From the NCBI GenBank assembly GCA_900316415.1, contig ONCV01000013.1:1-53696 (forward strand): 53,696 nucleotides of DNA. Reading direction: 5' to 3'. Below the pieces are notes generated by a model, which worked only from the letters and a program-made list of their open reading frames with translations, did no database searches and had not been told where the DNA came from. This stretch comes from an uncultured Eubacteriales bacterium. Lineage in GTDB: Bacteria > Bacillota > Clostridia > Christensenellales > Aristaeellaceae. The translations under genes were made by a program, and so were the position numbers. The number at the start of each line of letters is the position of its first letter. Within the stretch, counting starts at the first letter, position 1. Shown here in pieces: positions 43,352 through 51,958 of the stretch.

Positions 43352-44036
43352 ACCGCTGCCCGCCGCGGAAGGGAAGGCGGCGAGGGCGGAGGCGCGCAGG
43401 GCCGGAGGACGCCGGTATCTCGCGTCCCTTCGCTACAGCCTGTATGTGATCACCCATCCCTTCGACGGATTCTGGGATCTGATTCATGAGAAGCGCGGCA
43501 CCCTGGCCGCCGCGCATACCTTCCTGATCCTGTTCCTGCTGACCCGGGTGCTGAAGCTGATGCTGACCAGCTTCCAGTTCATCACCGCGCCGGTTCAGTA
43601 TATCAACGTGTTCCAGCAGATGGGCTCCCTGCTGCTGCCCTTCCTGATCCTGTGCGTCGCCAACTGGGCGATGACCACCCTGTTCGACGGAAAGGGCCGC
43701 TTCCGGGATATCTACATGGCCATGTGCTATGCGCTGGTGCCCTATATCCTGATTCAGCTGCCGATGATCCTGGTCAGCAACATGCTGACCTACGAGGAGG
43801 GAAGCTTCTATCAGGTGCTCCTGTCCTTCAGCGTCATCTGGTGCGCGTTCCTGGTGTTTGTGGGCCTGATGCAGGTTCATGATTACGGCCCGGGCAAGAC
43901 GGTCATCTTCCTGATTGTGACCGTGGTGGGGGCCAGCATCATCATCTTCCTGCTGCTGACGTTCTTCAGCCTGCTCAGCGACGCCGCGTCCTATTTCATC
44001 AGCATGTACCGGGAAATCTTCTTCCGGTTGAACTAA
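43326..44036 (+). CDS. Yip1-family membrane protein
   Basis: A 236-residue protein with a basic N-terminal tail of about 30 residues, then RYSLYVITHPFDGFWDL and five membrane helices, the pattern of bacterial Yip1 domain proteins. The gene overlaps the end of the NHL gene by 26 bases, so translation is coupled; GGGGGAGG before the ATG lies within the upstream gene. Bacterial Yip1 proteins have no proven role; a membrane-assembly helper for the locus is a guess. Confidence 0.8.
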   Translation: MSLAKSANKPLPAAEGKAARAEARRAGGRRYLASLRYSLYVITHPFDGFWDLIHEKRGTLAAAHTFLILFLLTRVLKLMLTSFQFITAPVQYINVFQQMGSLLLPFLILCVANWAMTTLFDGKGRFRDIYMAMCYALVPYILIQLPMILVSNMLTYEEGSFYQVLLSFSVIWCAFLVFVGLMQVHDYGPGKTVIFLIVTVVGASIIIFLLLTFFSLLSDAASYFISMYREIFFRLN

Positions 44037-44051
44037 GGGAGGGATGAAAAG

Positions 44052-46631
44052 ATGAGAAGAAGGAAATCCCTCATTCTCCGGCTGATTCCCTGGATCCTGC
44101 TGCTGGCCGCCTGCGCGGCGCTGGTGGTGTTCGTGGGAATCCCGCTGTACGGAACGCCGGAAACCAAAGCGGAGCATCCGCCCGTGATCTCCTACTATGA
44201 GGGGGAGGAGAAGGAGCTGACCATGGAGAACGATCAGCTGCTCTTCATCCTGGATCCGGCAACCACCCGCTTCACGGTAACGGAGAAGGCGACCGGCCGG
44301 GTCTGGAGCTCCAACCCGGAAAACGCCGCGAACGATCCCATCGCCCAGGCGGGAAACAAGGAGATGCTGTCCGCGACGCTGCTGGTGACCTATACCAACC
44401 CCGGCGGCGAAGTAACGCTGAACAACAGCGCCTATTCCATCGCGAATCAGACCTACGAGGTGGCTTCGCAGGAGGACGGCTCCATCCGGGTGAACTATTC
44501 CGTGGGCCGCATCGAGCGGGTCTATCAGATTCCGATGGCCATCACCCGGGAGAGGTATACCGCCTTCACGGAAAAGATGTCCAAGAGCACCCGGAAGAAG
44601 GTTTCCGGACTGTATACCCTGGTGGAACCGGAGAAGCTGGACAAGCGGGACGACCGGGATGAGCTGGTGGAGCTCTATCCCAGCATCACCGAGCAGGCGC
44701 TGTATCTGCTCAAGTCCAACACCAGCACCACCAACAAGGAAAAGGCGGAGGGCTATTTCGAGGAGGGCGGCTACACCGCCGAGGATTTCGCCCTGGATCA
44801 GGAGCTGGTCGCCGGAGCGAAGGACAACAACGGGCCGGTGTTCAACGTGACCATGATCTACCGCCTGGAAGGCGGGGACCTGGTGGTGGAGCTGCCCTAC
44901 AGCGAGATGCGCTACAAGGCGGACTACCCGCTGACCTACGTCAGCCCCCTGCCCATGTTCGGCGCCGCCGGAACGGAGGAGCAGGGCTTCCTGTTCATTC
45001 CCGAGGGCGGCGGCGCGCTGATCCACTACAACAACGGCAAGCTGAGCCAGAGCCCCTATTACGCGAACCTGTACGGCTGGGACTACGGCGTGCAGCGGAA
45101 GGAAGCGGTCAGCGAGACCGAGAACGCCTTCCCGGTTTTCGGCGCCACCCATGAGGGCGGTTCCTTCCTGTGCATCATGGAGGGGGCCAGCTCCTACGCG
45201 GGCGTGAACGCGGACATCGCGGGCCGGTACAACAGCTACAACACGGTCTATGCCCGGTACAACGTGCTGCACGCGGAGCAGTACAATGTTTCCGCCAAAA
45301 CGGCGCAGCTGGTGTATATCTACGAGAAGGACATTCCGCAGGACACCATTGTCCAGCGCTACCGCTTCCTGGACAGCGACAGCTATACGGATATGGCCAA
45401 CGCCTACGGGGACTACCTGCGGGAGAAGTATCCGGAGATGCGGACCGCCCAGGCCAGCGAGGAAACGCCGGTGAACGTGGAGCTGGTCGGCGCCATCAAC
45501 AAGAAGATCGTGAAGGCGGGCCTGCCCGTGGACAGCGTCGTGGCCACCACGACCTTCTCCCAGGCCGGGGAGATCCTTCAGGAGCTGACCGGCGCGGGCA
45601 TCCGGGATCTGAATCTGCGCATGACCGGATGGAGCAACGGAGGCGTGCGCCAGAAGGTGCTGACCAGCGTCCGGACCCTGGGCGAGCTGGGCGGCGAAAA
45701 GGAAATGGGGAACCTGATCCGCCTGGCCGGCGGGCAGGACGTGGACCTGTACTTTGACGGCGTGACCTGCTTCGCCTATCACAGCGGGCTGCTGGACGGA
45801 TTCATCACCTACCGGGACGCCGCCCGCTATGCCACGCGGGAGCAGATCCACCTGTATCCCTACGACATGGTGACCTTCCAGAAGGCCACCTGGCTGGAGG
45901 ACTATTACCTGGTCCGCCCCTCGTACGCGAAGGACGGCGCCTCCCGGCTGATCCGCTTCCTGCAGGACCGGGGAGCCGCGGGCGTCGCGTTCCGGGACGT
46001 GGGAGACCTGCTGAGCGCGGATTATTACAACCGGGATCTGGTGACCCGGGAAATGGTGAAGCGGATGAACGTGGAAACCCTGCAGGAAGCGAAAAACGCA
46101 GGGGAGAAGGTTCTGATCAAGAAGGGGAACGATTACGCGGTTCCCTACGCGGACCTGATCACCGACATGAACCTGACGGGGCAGGCGTACGCGATCGTGG
46201 ATGAGCGCATCCCCTTCTATCAGATCGCGCTGCACGGGATGAAGGACTTCACGGGCGAGGCGGTAAACCTGTCCGGGGATTACCTGACCCGGCTGCTGGA
46301 ATGCGCGGAATACGGCGCGGGCCTGAACTTCACCTTCATGGCGGAGGATACCCGGGTCCTGCTGGATTCAACCTACAGCTGCTATACCTCCTCCGGATAC
46401 CGGTACTGGAAGGATCAGATCATTCCGATGATCCTGCGGTATCAGGAGGAAACGAGGGGACTGAACCGGCAGCGGATCGTGAACCATGATCAGCTGGCGG
46501 AGGAGGTCACCGTCACCGTGTATGAGGACGGAACGAAGGTCTATGTGAACTTCGGCAGCGAGGAATACGCGGAGGGCGGAACCCGGGTTCCCGCCCGGGA
46601 CTATCTGGTGGAAAGGGGGAATCAGGGATGA
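44052..46631 (+). CDS. DUF5696-type membrane-anchored glycosidase-like protein
   Basis: An 859-residue protein. One N-terminal membrane helix (about 10-32) places the rest outside the cell. An N-terminal beta domain (about 55-330) resembles the beta-sandwich that precedes TIM barrels in GH31/GH36/GH101-like enzymes; from about 480 a TIM-barrel-like half follows, with RDLNLRMTGWSNGG and DVDLYFDGVTCF at beta-strand ends carrying Asp residues that could be catalytic. DUF5696 proteins have no shown activity that I know. Its neighbours suggest cleavage of a bound glycan before uptake. ATGA overlap with the next permease gene. Confidence 0.72.
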   Translation: MRRRKSLILRLIPWILLLAACAALVVFVGIPLYGTPETKAEHPPVISYYEGEEKELTMENDQLLFILDPATTRFTVTEKATGRVWSSNPENAANDPIAQAGNKEMLSATLLVTYTNPGGEVTLNNSAYSIANQTYEVASQEDGSIRVNYSVGRIERVYQIPMAITRERYTAFTEKMSKSTRKKVSGLYTLVEPEKLDKRDDRDELVELYPSITEQALYLLKSNTSTTNKEKAEGYFEEGGYTAEDFALDQELVAGAKDNNGPVFNVTMIYRLEGGDLVVELPYSEMRYKADYPLTYVSPLPMFGAAGTEEQGFLFIPEGGGALIHYNNGKLSQSPYYANLYGWDYGVQRKEAVSETENAFPVFGATHEGGSFLCIMEGASSYAGVNADIAGRYNSYNTVYARYNVLHAEQYNVSAKTAQLVYIYEKDIPQDTIVQRYRFLDSDSYTDMANAYGDYLREKYPEMRTAQASEETPVNVELVGAINKKIVKAGLPVDSVVATTTFSQAGEILQELTGAGIRDLNLRMTGWSNGGVRQKVLTSVRTLGELGGEKEMGNLIRLAGGQDVDLYFDGVTCFAYHSGLLDGFITYRDAARYATREQIHLYPYDMVTFQKATWLEDYYLVRPSYAKDGASRLIRFLQDRGAAGVAFRDVGDLLSADYYNRDLVTREMVKRMNVETLQEAKNAGEKVLIKKGNDYAVPYADLITDMNLTGQAYAIVDERIPFYQIALHGMKDFTGEAVNLSGDYLTRLLECAEYGAGLNFTFMAEDTRVLLDSTYSCYTSSGYRYWKDQIIPMILRYQEETRGLNRQRIVNHDQLAEEVTVTVYEDGTKVYVNFGSEEYAEGGTRVPARDYLVERGNQG

Positions 46632-47542
46632 GCCGGAAGCCAAAGCCGGTTACCATGCAGGCCCGACGGGCCAGAACAGGCTATCTGTTCATTCTGCCCT
46701 TTATTATCGGTTTCGTCCTGTTCATGCTCAAGCCCATGATTCAGTCCCTGACCATGAGCTTCAACCGGGTGCAGCTGATCCCCGGCCAGGGTTTCAGCCA
46801 GACCTGGGTGGGCATCGACAACTACCGTCATGCCTTCCTGGTGGATCCGAATTTCAACCAGGATCTGACGGGGGAAATCAGCCGCATGGCGATCAACACC
46901 ATCGCCACCCTGGTGCTGAGCTTCGTCATCGCGGTGATCCTGAATCAGGATTTCCGGGGAAGAACCCTGGCCCGGGCGATCTTCTTCCTGCCCGTGATCC
47001 TGTCCAGCGGCATCCTGCCCGGCATCGAAAAGCAGAACGAGTTCTATGACATGATGGCCGGGGTAGCGGCCTCCGTGGGCGATGCCTCGGGGGTGAACAT
47101 CTCCGCCTCGCTGCAGAACCTGCTGTCCACCTCCGGGGTCGCCAGCGGGCTGTTCGACGTGATCTTCCAGATGATCGACGCGATCTATGACATCGTCATG
47201 GCCAGCGGCATCCAGATCATCGTCTTCCTGACCGGGCTGCAGGCCATCTCGCCCTCCCTGTATGAGGCGGCGGACGTGGAAGGCTGCACGGCGTGGGAAT
47301 CCTTCTGGAAGATCACCTTCCCCATGGTGAGCCCCCTGCTGCTGGTGAACTGTATCTATACGATTGTGGACTTCTTCATGAAGAACGACAACAAGGTGAT
47401 GGAGCTGATCAGCGAGGTCATGTATCAGGACTTCAACTTCGGCGTCGCCTCCGCCATGAGCTGGGTGTACTTCGGCGTGGCGCTGGTCTTTATCCTGATC
47501 TCCTCCTTCATCATTTCAAGGGCGGTGAAATCAGCGCAATGA
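46628..47542 (+). CDS. Sugar ABC transporter permease, second pair, MalF-like
   Basis: A 304-residue permease with six helices and the EAA loop EAADVEGCTAWESFWKITFP. Between helices 3 and 4 it has an extracytoplasmic insert of about 60 residues (GIEKQNEFYDMMAG...LLSTSGVASG) that ordinary MalF-like proteins lack. The start overlaps the DUF5696 stop (ATGA) and the stop overlaps the next start, so both pairs belong to one transcript. Confidence 0.92.
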   Translation: MSRKPKPVTMQARRARTGYLFILPFIIGFVLFMLKPMIQSLTMSFNRVQLIPGQGFSQTWVGIDNYRHAFLVDPNFNQDLTGEISRMAINTIATLVLSFVIAVILNQDFRGRTLARAIFFLPVILSSGILPGIEKQNEFYDMMAGVAASVGDASGVNISASLQNLLSTSGVASGLFDVIFQMIDAIYDIVMASGIQIIVFLTGLQAISPSLYEAADVEGCTAWESFWKITFPMVSPLLLVNCIYTIVDFFMKNDNKVMELISEVMYQDFNFGVASAMSWVYFGVALVFILISSFIISRAVKSAQ

Positions 47543-48639
47543 GCAAGAATAATACGGTTTTCATCGGCGAAAACAAAAAGTTCTGGGACCGCAACCGGCG
47601 CAGCGGCGGCTATCTGCTGAAGAAGCGCAGCGCGCAGATCGCCATCAGCATCATCCGCGGGCTCCTGCTTTTCGGCCTGTGCTTCATGATCATCCAGCCG
47701 ATTCTGACCCGGTTTTCCATCGGCTTCATGCAGGAGCAGGATCTGTACGATTCCACCGTGGTGCTGCTGCCCCGGCATGTGACGCTGGAGAATTACAAGA
47801 TCGTGGCGGATCTGACGGACCTGCCCCGGTCCATGCTGAACACGCTGTGGGTCGCCCTGGTCATCTCCGTCTGCCAGATTGTTTCCACCACCCTGGTGGC
47901 CTACGGATTCGCCCGGTATGAGTTCCCGCTGAAGAAGTTCTGGTTCGGCTGCGTGATTGCCCTGATCATCATCCCGCCCCAGACCATTCAGTCCGCGCTG
48001 TACATGAACTTCGCGAACTTCGACATCCTGCGGATCTTCACGCTCTTCGGGGTGAACGCGGAGGGGCTTACCTTCGGCCAGCGGCTGATGAGCGTGGTGG
48101 ACGGCACGGGAACGGGCCTGATCACCCTGCTGACCGGAAAGGCGCTGAACCTGCGGGCGAACATCACCGCCTACGTGATCATGGGCCTGACCTGCATGGG
48201 CCTGAAGAACGGGCTGTACATCTACATGATGCGGCAGTACTTCAAGGGAATCCCCACCAGCCTGGAAGAGGCGGCCTATGTGGACGGCTGCGGAACGCTG
48301 CATACCTTCGTCCGCATCATGCTGCCGGACGCCCTGCCCACCATCGCCAGCTGTTTCCTGTTCAGCTTCGTCTGGCAGTGGACCGACATCTTCTATACCC
48401 GGCTCTTCCTGCCGGCCACCTCGATCTCCATCTATTCCAACCAGATGTCCACCATGGTTTCCCGGATGGCCCGCTACTTCAGCGCGGACGCCACCAACGC
48501 GGTGGTCGTGCCCAACGGGCGGCAGCAGCAGCTGATTTCCATCGCGGTGCTGATCTGCTCCATCCCGCTGGTGATCCTCTACATCTTCACCCAGCGGACC
48601 TTCACCGAGAGCCTGGCCATGTCCGGATCGAAGGAATAA
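47539..48639 (+). CDS. Sugar ABC transporter permease, second pair, MalG-like
   Basis: A 366-residue permease with the EAA loop EEAAYVDGCGTLHTFVRIMLP. A 60-residue insert between helices 3 and 4 (FTLFGVNAEGLTFGQ...TGKALNLR) matches the insert in its partner in position, so the two may form an extra outward-facing domain. ATG at 47539 overlaps the upstream stop. It is the last gene of the locus, followed by a strong terminator. As with the first pair, no ATPase gene is adjacent. Confidence 0.92.
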   Translation: MSKNNTVFIGENKKFWDRNRRSGGYLLKKRSAQIAISIIRGLLLFGLCFMIIQPILTRFSIGFMQEQDLYDSTVVLLPRHVTLENYKIVADLTDLPRSMLNTLWVALVISVCQIVSTTLVAYGFARYEFPLKKFWFGCVIALIIIPPQTIQSALYMNFANFDILRIFTLFGVNAEGLTFGQRLMSVVDGTGTGLITLLTGKALNLRANITAYVIMGLTCMGLKNGLYIYMMRQYFKGIPTSLEEAAYVDGCGTLHTFVRIMLPDALPTIASCFLFSFVWQWTDIFYTRLFLPATSISIYSNQMSTMVSRMARYFSADATNAVVVPNGRQQQLISIAVLICSIPLVILYIFTQRTFTESLAMSGSKE

Positions 48640-48674
48640 GGGAATTCCTCCGGAGGACGGAAGAGTACAAAAAC

Positions 48675-48711
48675 GGGGCTTCAGGATTTTTCCTGAAGCC
48701 CCCTGCTTTTT
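48675..48711 (+). terminator. Intrinsic terminator of the transport locus
   Basis: Perfect 12-base stem GGGGCTTCAGGA (48675-48686) and TCCTGAAGCCCC (48691-48702), TTTT loop, then a T-run at 48707-48711. It ends just before the convergent MutS-like gene, whose own transcripts would also pass through the hairpin. Confidence 0.92.
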
Positions 48712-48717
48712 CTTCCA

Positions 48718-50460
48718 TCACTTTTGTCCGGGGAGAAGCTGCTCATAGGTGACCCCGTACTTCTCCGCGATATCCCGGGCGTAGGAGGATCCCTCCGGGG
48801 GAGCCACCTGCAGCTCGAAGGAGCGGCGGCCGCCTTCCGAGCGGACGATGAGGGACAGGACGCCCGCGTATTCGTCCGCCTTTTCCGGCAGGGTCAGATC
48901 CTGGGCCAGCTTGTGCATATGGGTGTTGTAGATGCAGCGGACCTTCCGCTCCAGCAGCGCCCGGACCGCGTCCGTGGCGATGTAATACCCCTCCTCGAAG
49001 GAGGTGGTGGAGAAGGTCTCGTTCAGCAGCACCAGGGAGCGCTCCGTGCAGGCGCCGAACAGATCGCGGAAGCGGCGGCACTCCTCGCCCAGCCGGCCCA
49101 GATCCAGCGTCTTGTCCTCATCGGCGGGGAAGTGGGTAAACACGCCGTCCACCGGGGAGAAGACGAACCGCTCCGCGGGGACGTAGATGCCGCCCTGCGC
49201 CAGCAGGAACAGCTGGCCGATGGCCTGCGTCACGGTGGTTTTTCCGCCCCGGTTCGCCCCGGTCAGCAGGTAAACCCGCGCCTGCGCGCTGAAATCCAGC
49301 TGATTGCGGACGGTGGTTTCCGGGGTTTCCACCAGCGCCAGCTTCAGGTTGTAGAAGCCCCGGGCCTCCATGCCCTGGGCATCGCCCTCCGCCGACGCCT
49401 CCGGGACGCAGAAGATCCAGCCTTCCTGCTGCCGCTTTTCCCAGTATTCCGCCCAGCGGATGTAATACACCAGCTCCGGAATGAGCCCGGCCACCTCCCG
49501 GATACTGACCGCGGCATAGCGGTTCAGCACCTCCCGCAGTTTCCGGACCAGGCTGGACAGCAGGTGGGTCAGGGAAGAGTCCATGGTCCGGGTCAGATCC
49601 CGGGCGCCGTCCGCGTCCGGAACATGGGCCATGGTCATGGCCAGCAGCGGGTTCCGCATGAAGGTGGCCGTTCCGGCCAGATGCTCCACCCGGCCCGGCA
49701 GGAGGGAGGCAGCACTGTCCGCGGGATGCCAGGTCATGGAGCCGTTCCATTCTTCAGAGGACTGAATCTGATCCCGCCGCGCGAGGGAGTCCGCAAAGTG
49801 CTGCAGGATGCCGGAGCGGGTGAAGGGCTTGCTGTTGACGGAAACCAGGCCGGCCTGAACCGGCTCGAAGCGCTCGTTCAGGTTGAGCCCGACGGTGACG
49901 CTCTTCACGCTGTCCGTCGTGGCCTGCAGGGCCGCGATATCCTTCTTCAGCCCGTCGAATCCGCTGTCCTCCCAGATGGCGTGGATGCTGCTGCGGAGAT
50001 CCCGCAGACCCTCCGACTGAAGGCTCGCGTCCTTCAGGCAATCCTCGATGGCCTCCACGGTGGCGATATAATCCCGCAGTTCATCCAGCCGGTGAATCAG
50101 ATCCCAGACGCCGACGCCCTCGTCCGAGGCACGGCGGGTGGCGCCGAAATCGTTGAGAAACTTGACATGATCCAGCAGGGAAAGGAGCTTTTCCCGGATC
50201 TCCGGATGATGGTACAGATCGTCGAACACCGCCGCACGGTACGCCGCGACGGCCGGATCCGGCGTCAGGCTGCGCATCACCTGCAGGATCATCGCCGTTT
50301 CCTTCGGATCGGCGGCCACCTTCTGGCAGATCAGATCCAGCCCCAGGTCGTGCATCGTTTCATCCGACATGGGCTGGTAAACCACCCGTTCCTGATACGG
50401 AAAGAGAATGGTCAGCCGGGTCCGCTGCGCGCGGGCCTCCATGTTCTCGGTGGACGGCAT
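48718..50460 (-). CDS. MutS-like ATPase lacking the mismatch-recognition domain
   Basis: A 580-residue protein related to the core and ATPase part of MutS. Helical core segments occupy residues 60-380. The ATPase region has a Walker A variant GANRGGKTT (usual GPNMGGKST) near 398-406, a LVLLNETFSTTSFEEG Walker B/signature block and the YNTHMHKLA switch. The absent N-terminal domain implies it does not detect mismatches; it may act in recombination control or in an unrelated complex. The frame opens further upstream, but the ATG at 50460 follows GGGAGG. It has its own minus-strand promoter. Confidence 0.85.
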   Translation of the reverse strand: MPSTENMEARAQRTRLTILFPYQERVVYQPMSDETMHDLGLDLICQKVAADPKETAMILQVMRSLTPDPAVAAYRAAVFDDLYHHPEIREKLLSLLDHVKFLNDFGATRRASDEGVGVWDLIHRLDELRDYIATVEAIEDCLKDASLQSEGLRDLRSSIHAIWEDSGFDGLKKDIAALQATTDSVKSVTVGLNLNERFEPVQAGLVSVNSKPFTRSGILQHFADSLARRDQIQSSEEWNGSMTWHPADSAASLLPGRVEHLAGTATFMRNPLLAMTMAHVPDADGARDLTRTMDSSLTHLLSSLVRKLREVLNRYAAVSIREVAGLIPELVYYIRWAEYWEKRQQEGWIFCVPEASAEGDAQGMEARGFYNLKLALVETPETTVRNQLDFSAQARVYLLTGANRGGKTTVTQAIGQLFLLAQGGIYVPAERFVFSPVDGVFTHFPADEDKTLDLGRLGEECRRFRDLFGACTERSLVLLNETFSTTSFEEGYYIATDAVRALLERKVRCIYNTHMHKLAQDLTLPEKADEYAGVLSLIVRSEGGRRSFELQVAPPEGSSYARDIAEKYGVTYEQLLPGQK

Positions 50461-50510
50461 GTGTTTCCCTCCCATCAAGCTCTTTGATTCTCCGGGTCTA
50501 TCCGGCGAGC

Positions 50511-50539
50511 ATTTTACAACAGATTCCCTTTTCTATCAA
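50511..50539 (-). promoter_or_regulatory. Promoter of the MutS-like gene
   Basis: Minus strand TTGATA (complement of 50534-50539), 17 bases, TAAAAT (complement of 50511-50516). About 50 bases upstream of the start codon. Confidence 0.75.
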
Positions 50540-50544
50540 CTGCT

Positions 50545-50591
50545 TTCGGAACCCCGCTTGACAGTTCGCATTCGGAATCCCGCTTGACAGT
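50545..50591 (+). repeat. 21-base direct repeats between divergent promoters
   Basis: TTCGGAACCCCGCTTGACAGT at 50545 and the same with one change (C to T) at 50571, at a 26-base period. Each contains TTGACA; the second serves as the -35 box of the DUF3791 promoter. They lie in the 72-base gap between divergent promoters. Confidence 0.85.
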
Positions 50592-50612
50592 CTCCTGCGT
50601 TTTTCCTAAAAT
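50584..50612 (+). promoter_or_regulatory. Promoter of the DUF3791/DUF3990 module
   Basis: Perfect -35 TTGACA (50584-50589), 17 bases, -10 TAAAAT (50607-50612). The start codon is 52 bases downstream after AGGAGG. Confidence 0.8.
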
Positions 50613-50663
50613 GAAAATGAAAAACGGCTGAAGAAAGGATATCTGAGGAAAGGAGGTGCCGTC

Positions 50664-50885
50664 ATGTCAGAGCGAAGGCAAATCACGCATATGCAGGTGC
50701 GAATGGTCAGAATGGCTATGGAAAGATGGCATCTTTCCGTCGGGGAGGTGGCCCGGCTGTTCCAGCAGTATCAGGTATTCGAGTATATTCGGGACTGCTT
50801 CGGGATCTTTCATGTGGAAGGAGACGAGGCGGTCTGGGAGGAGATCGTGCCCTATCTGAAGGTTAGGGGGTGCAGTTATGCCTGA
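50664..50885 (+). CDS. DUF3791 protein, first gene of a three-gene module
   Basis: A 73-residue protein with ITHMQVRMVRMAMERW and VARLFQQYQVFEYIRDCF, the DUF3791 pattern: a short helical protein found next to DUF3990 genes. In that pairing it is a candidate antitoxin or cofactor. AGGAGG sits before the ATG, and the stop overlaps the next start by eight bases. Confidence 0.85.
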   Translation: MSERRQITHMQVRMVRMAMERWHLSVGEVARLFQQYQVFEYIRDCFGIFHVEGDEAVWEEIVPYLKVRGCSYA

Positions 50886-51438
50886 ATTGAAGGATCAAAT
50901 GCGCCTTTTCCATGGCAGTTACTGTGAGGTGCAAAAACCGGATCTCGCCAGGTGTGCCCGATTCAAAGACTTTGGTAGGGGGTTTTATCTCACTTCCTCC
51001 AAAGAACAGGCAGTGAATTTTGCCCATATCAGTGCCAGAAAGGCGATCGAAAAAGGAATGATCCCGCCGCAGCGATTTGGCGTGGTTAGCACTTTTACAT
51101 TTGTCAGCTCCGGCGACCTGGATGTCCTGGACTATCCGGCAGCGGATATCAACTGGCTTCACTGTGTTGTCGGACATCGCAGAAATCGCTTTTTTACGGA
51201 AGAGGTACATAATCTGACCCACTATGATGTGATTTCCGGAAAGATTGCCAATGACAGCACCAACGTCACCATCACGGCTTATCTGGATGGCCTGTACGGA
51301 GAAACAGGCTCCGAGAATGCAGACCGCATTTGTATCAGCCTTCTCCTGCAGGAACGGCTTCAGGATCAGTATTGCTTCAGGACGGAGAAGGCGCTGAGGA
51401 CCTTGTGCTTTGAGAGGAGTGAGCAGATATGGCTGTAG
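50878..51438 (+). CDS. DUF3990 protein (ADP-ribosyltransferase-like fold), possible toxin
   Basis: A 186-residue protein with RLFHGSYCEVQKPD, KDFGRGFYLTSSKEQAVNFA and a later YDVISGKIANDST segment. These match DUF3990, a family related to ADP-ribosyltransferases in fold. The first block would be the NAD-site His of the HxT/HxS type. It overlaps both neighbours (8 and 10 bases), so three proteins are made together in a fixed ratio. The lower GC of the gene compared with the housekeeping block suggests transfer. Activity is unproven. Confidence 0.8.
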   Translation: MPELKDQMRLFHGSYCEVQKPDLARCARFKDFGRGFYLTSSKEQAVNFAHISARKAIEKGMIPPQRFGVVSTFTFVSSGDLDVLDYPAADINWLHCVVGHRRNRFFTEEVHNLTHYDVISGKIANDSTNVTITAYLDGLYGETGSENADRICISLLLQERLQDQYCFRTEKALRTLCFERSEQIWL

Positions 51439-51683
51439 TTTCCACTATTGCGCCGGAAAAAGAGAACGCCGCCATTGATATGAATACCTGCATGGTCGCG
51501 GATGATCTGTCGGAATTATTGCAGAAGCCGGTGGAGGAGATCCTGCCGCAGTTTTTGCAATCCAGAACGTGCGCCGTTCTCTATGACCCGGAAACGAAGC
51601 TCTGGTGGGACGGCCCATCGGCGATCATGGAAGCGTATCTGGAAGAGATCCGTGAAAACAATCCAGCCTGTATAGGGGGATGA
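51429..51683 (+). CDS. Small protein, third gene of the DUF3791/DUF3990 module
   Basis: Not a family I can name with certainty. The 84-residue acidic protein has LSELLQKPVEEILPQFLQSRT and ending ETKLWWDGPSAIMEAYLEEI. It starts ten bases before the DUF3990 stop, which is a firm link to the module. It could be an immunity partner or a second DUF3791-like factor. It is followed by 110 bases and then a terminator. Confidence 0.6.
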   Translation: MAVVSTIAPEKENAAIDMNTCMVADDLSELLQKPVEEILPQFLQSRTCAVLYDPETKLWWDGPSAIMEAYLEEIRENNPACIGG

Positions 51684-51794
51684 GACTTCTCAGAGCCTGC
51701 GTTTCAATGAAAAGACAGAGAAGATGATTGACTGACATCAATATGTTGTATGTTCTTGCTTTGGCTGTGACGATTAGCAAGGGGAATATGCTTG

Positions 51795-51827
51795 GGAGTG
51801 TACGGAAATGGTACATTCCTATTTTTT
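51795..51827 (+). terminator. Intrinsic terminator of the DUF3990 module
   Basis: A 9-base stem GGAGTGTAC (51795-51803) and GTACATTCC (51811-51819), with one G-T pair, seven-base loop, then TATTTTTT. The gap 51684-51794 before it holds no gene I recognise. Confidence 0.8.
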
Positions 51828-51900
51828 GGTTTGACATAATAATCAACCATAAGTGGCTGCCTGACAACAAATGATGAAAAGAGTATCGTACTAATGGTCT

Positions 51901-51927
51901 GTTATCATAGACATTCTGCTTCGACAT
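51901..51927 (-). pseudogene. Possible start of a lost methyltransferase gene
   Basis: On the minus strand an ATG at 51927 after GAGGTG opens with MSKQNVYDN, which resembles the N-terminus of a class I methyltransferase family in Firmicutes. The similarity stops after nine codons; the following frame runs open to 51625 but is not recognisable. Placed right after the ATPase pseudogene, it may mark a deletion edge. Weak evidence. Confidence 0.25.
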
Positions 51928-51958
51928 GCTGCACCTCTTTGGAGAGATTAACTCCGGT

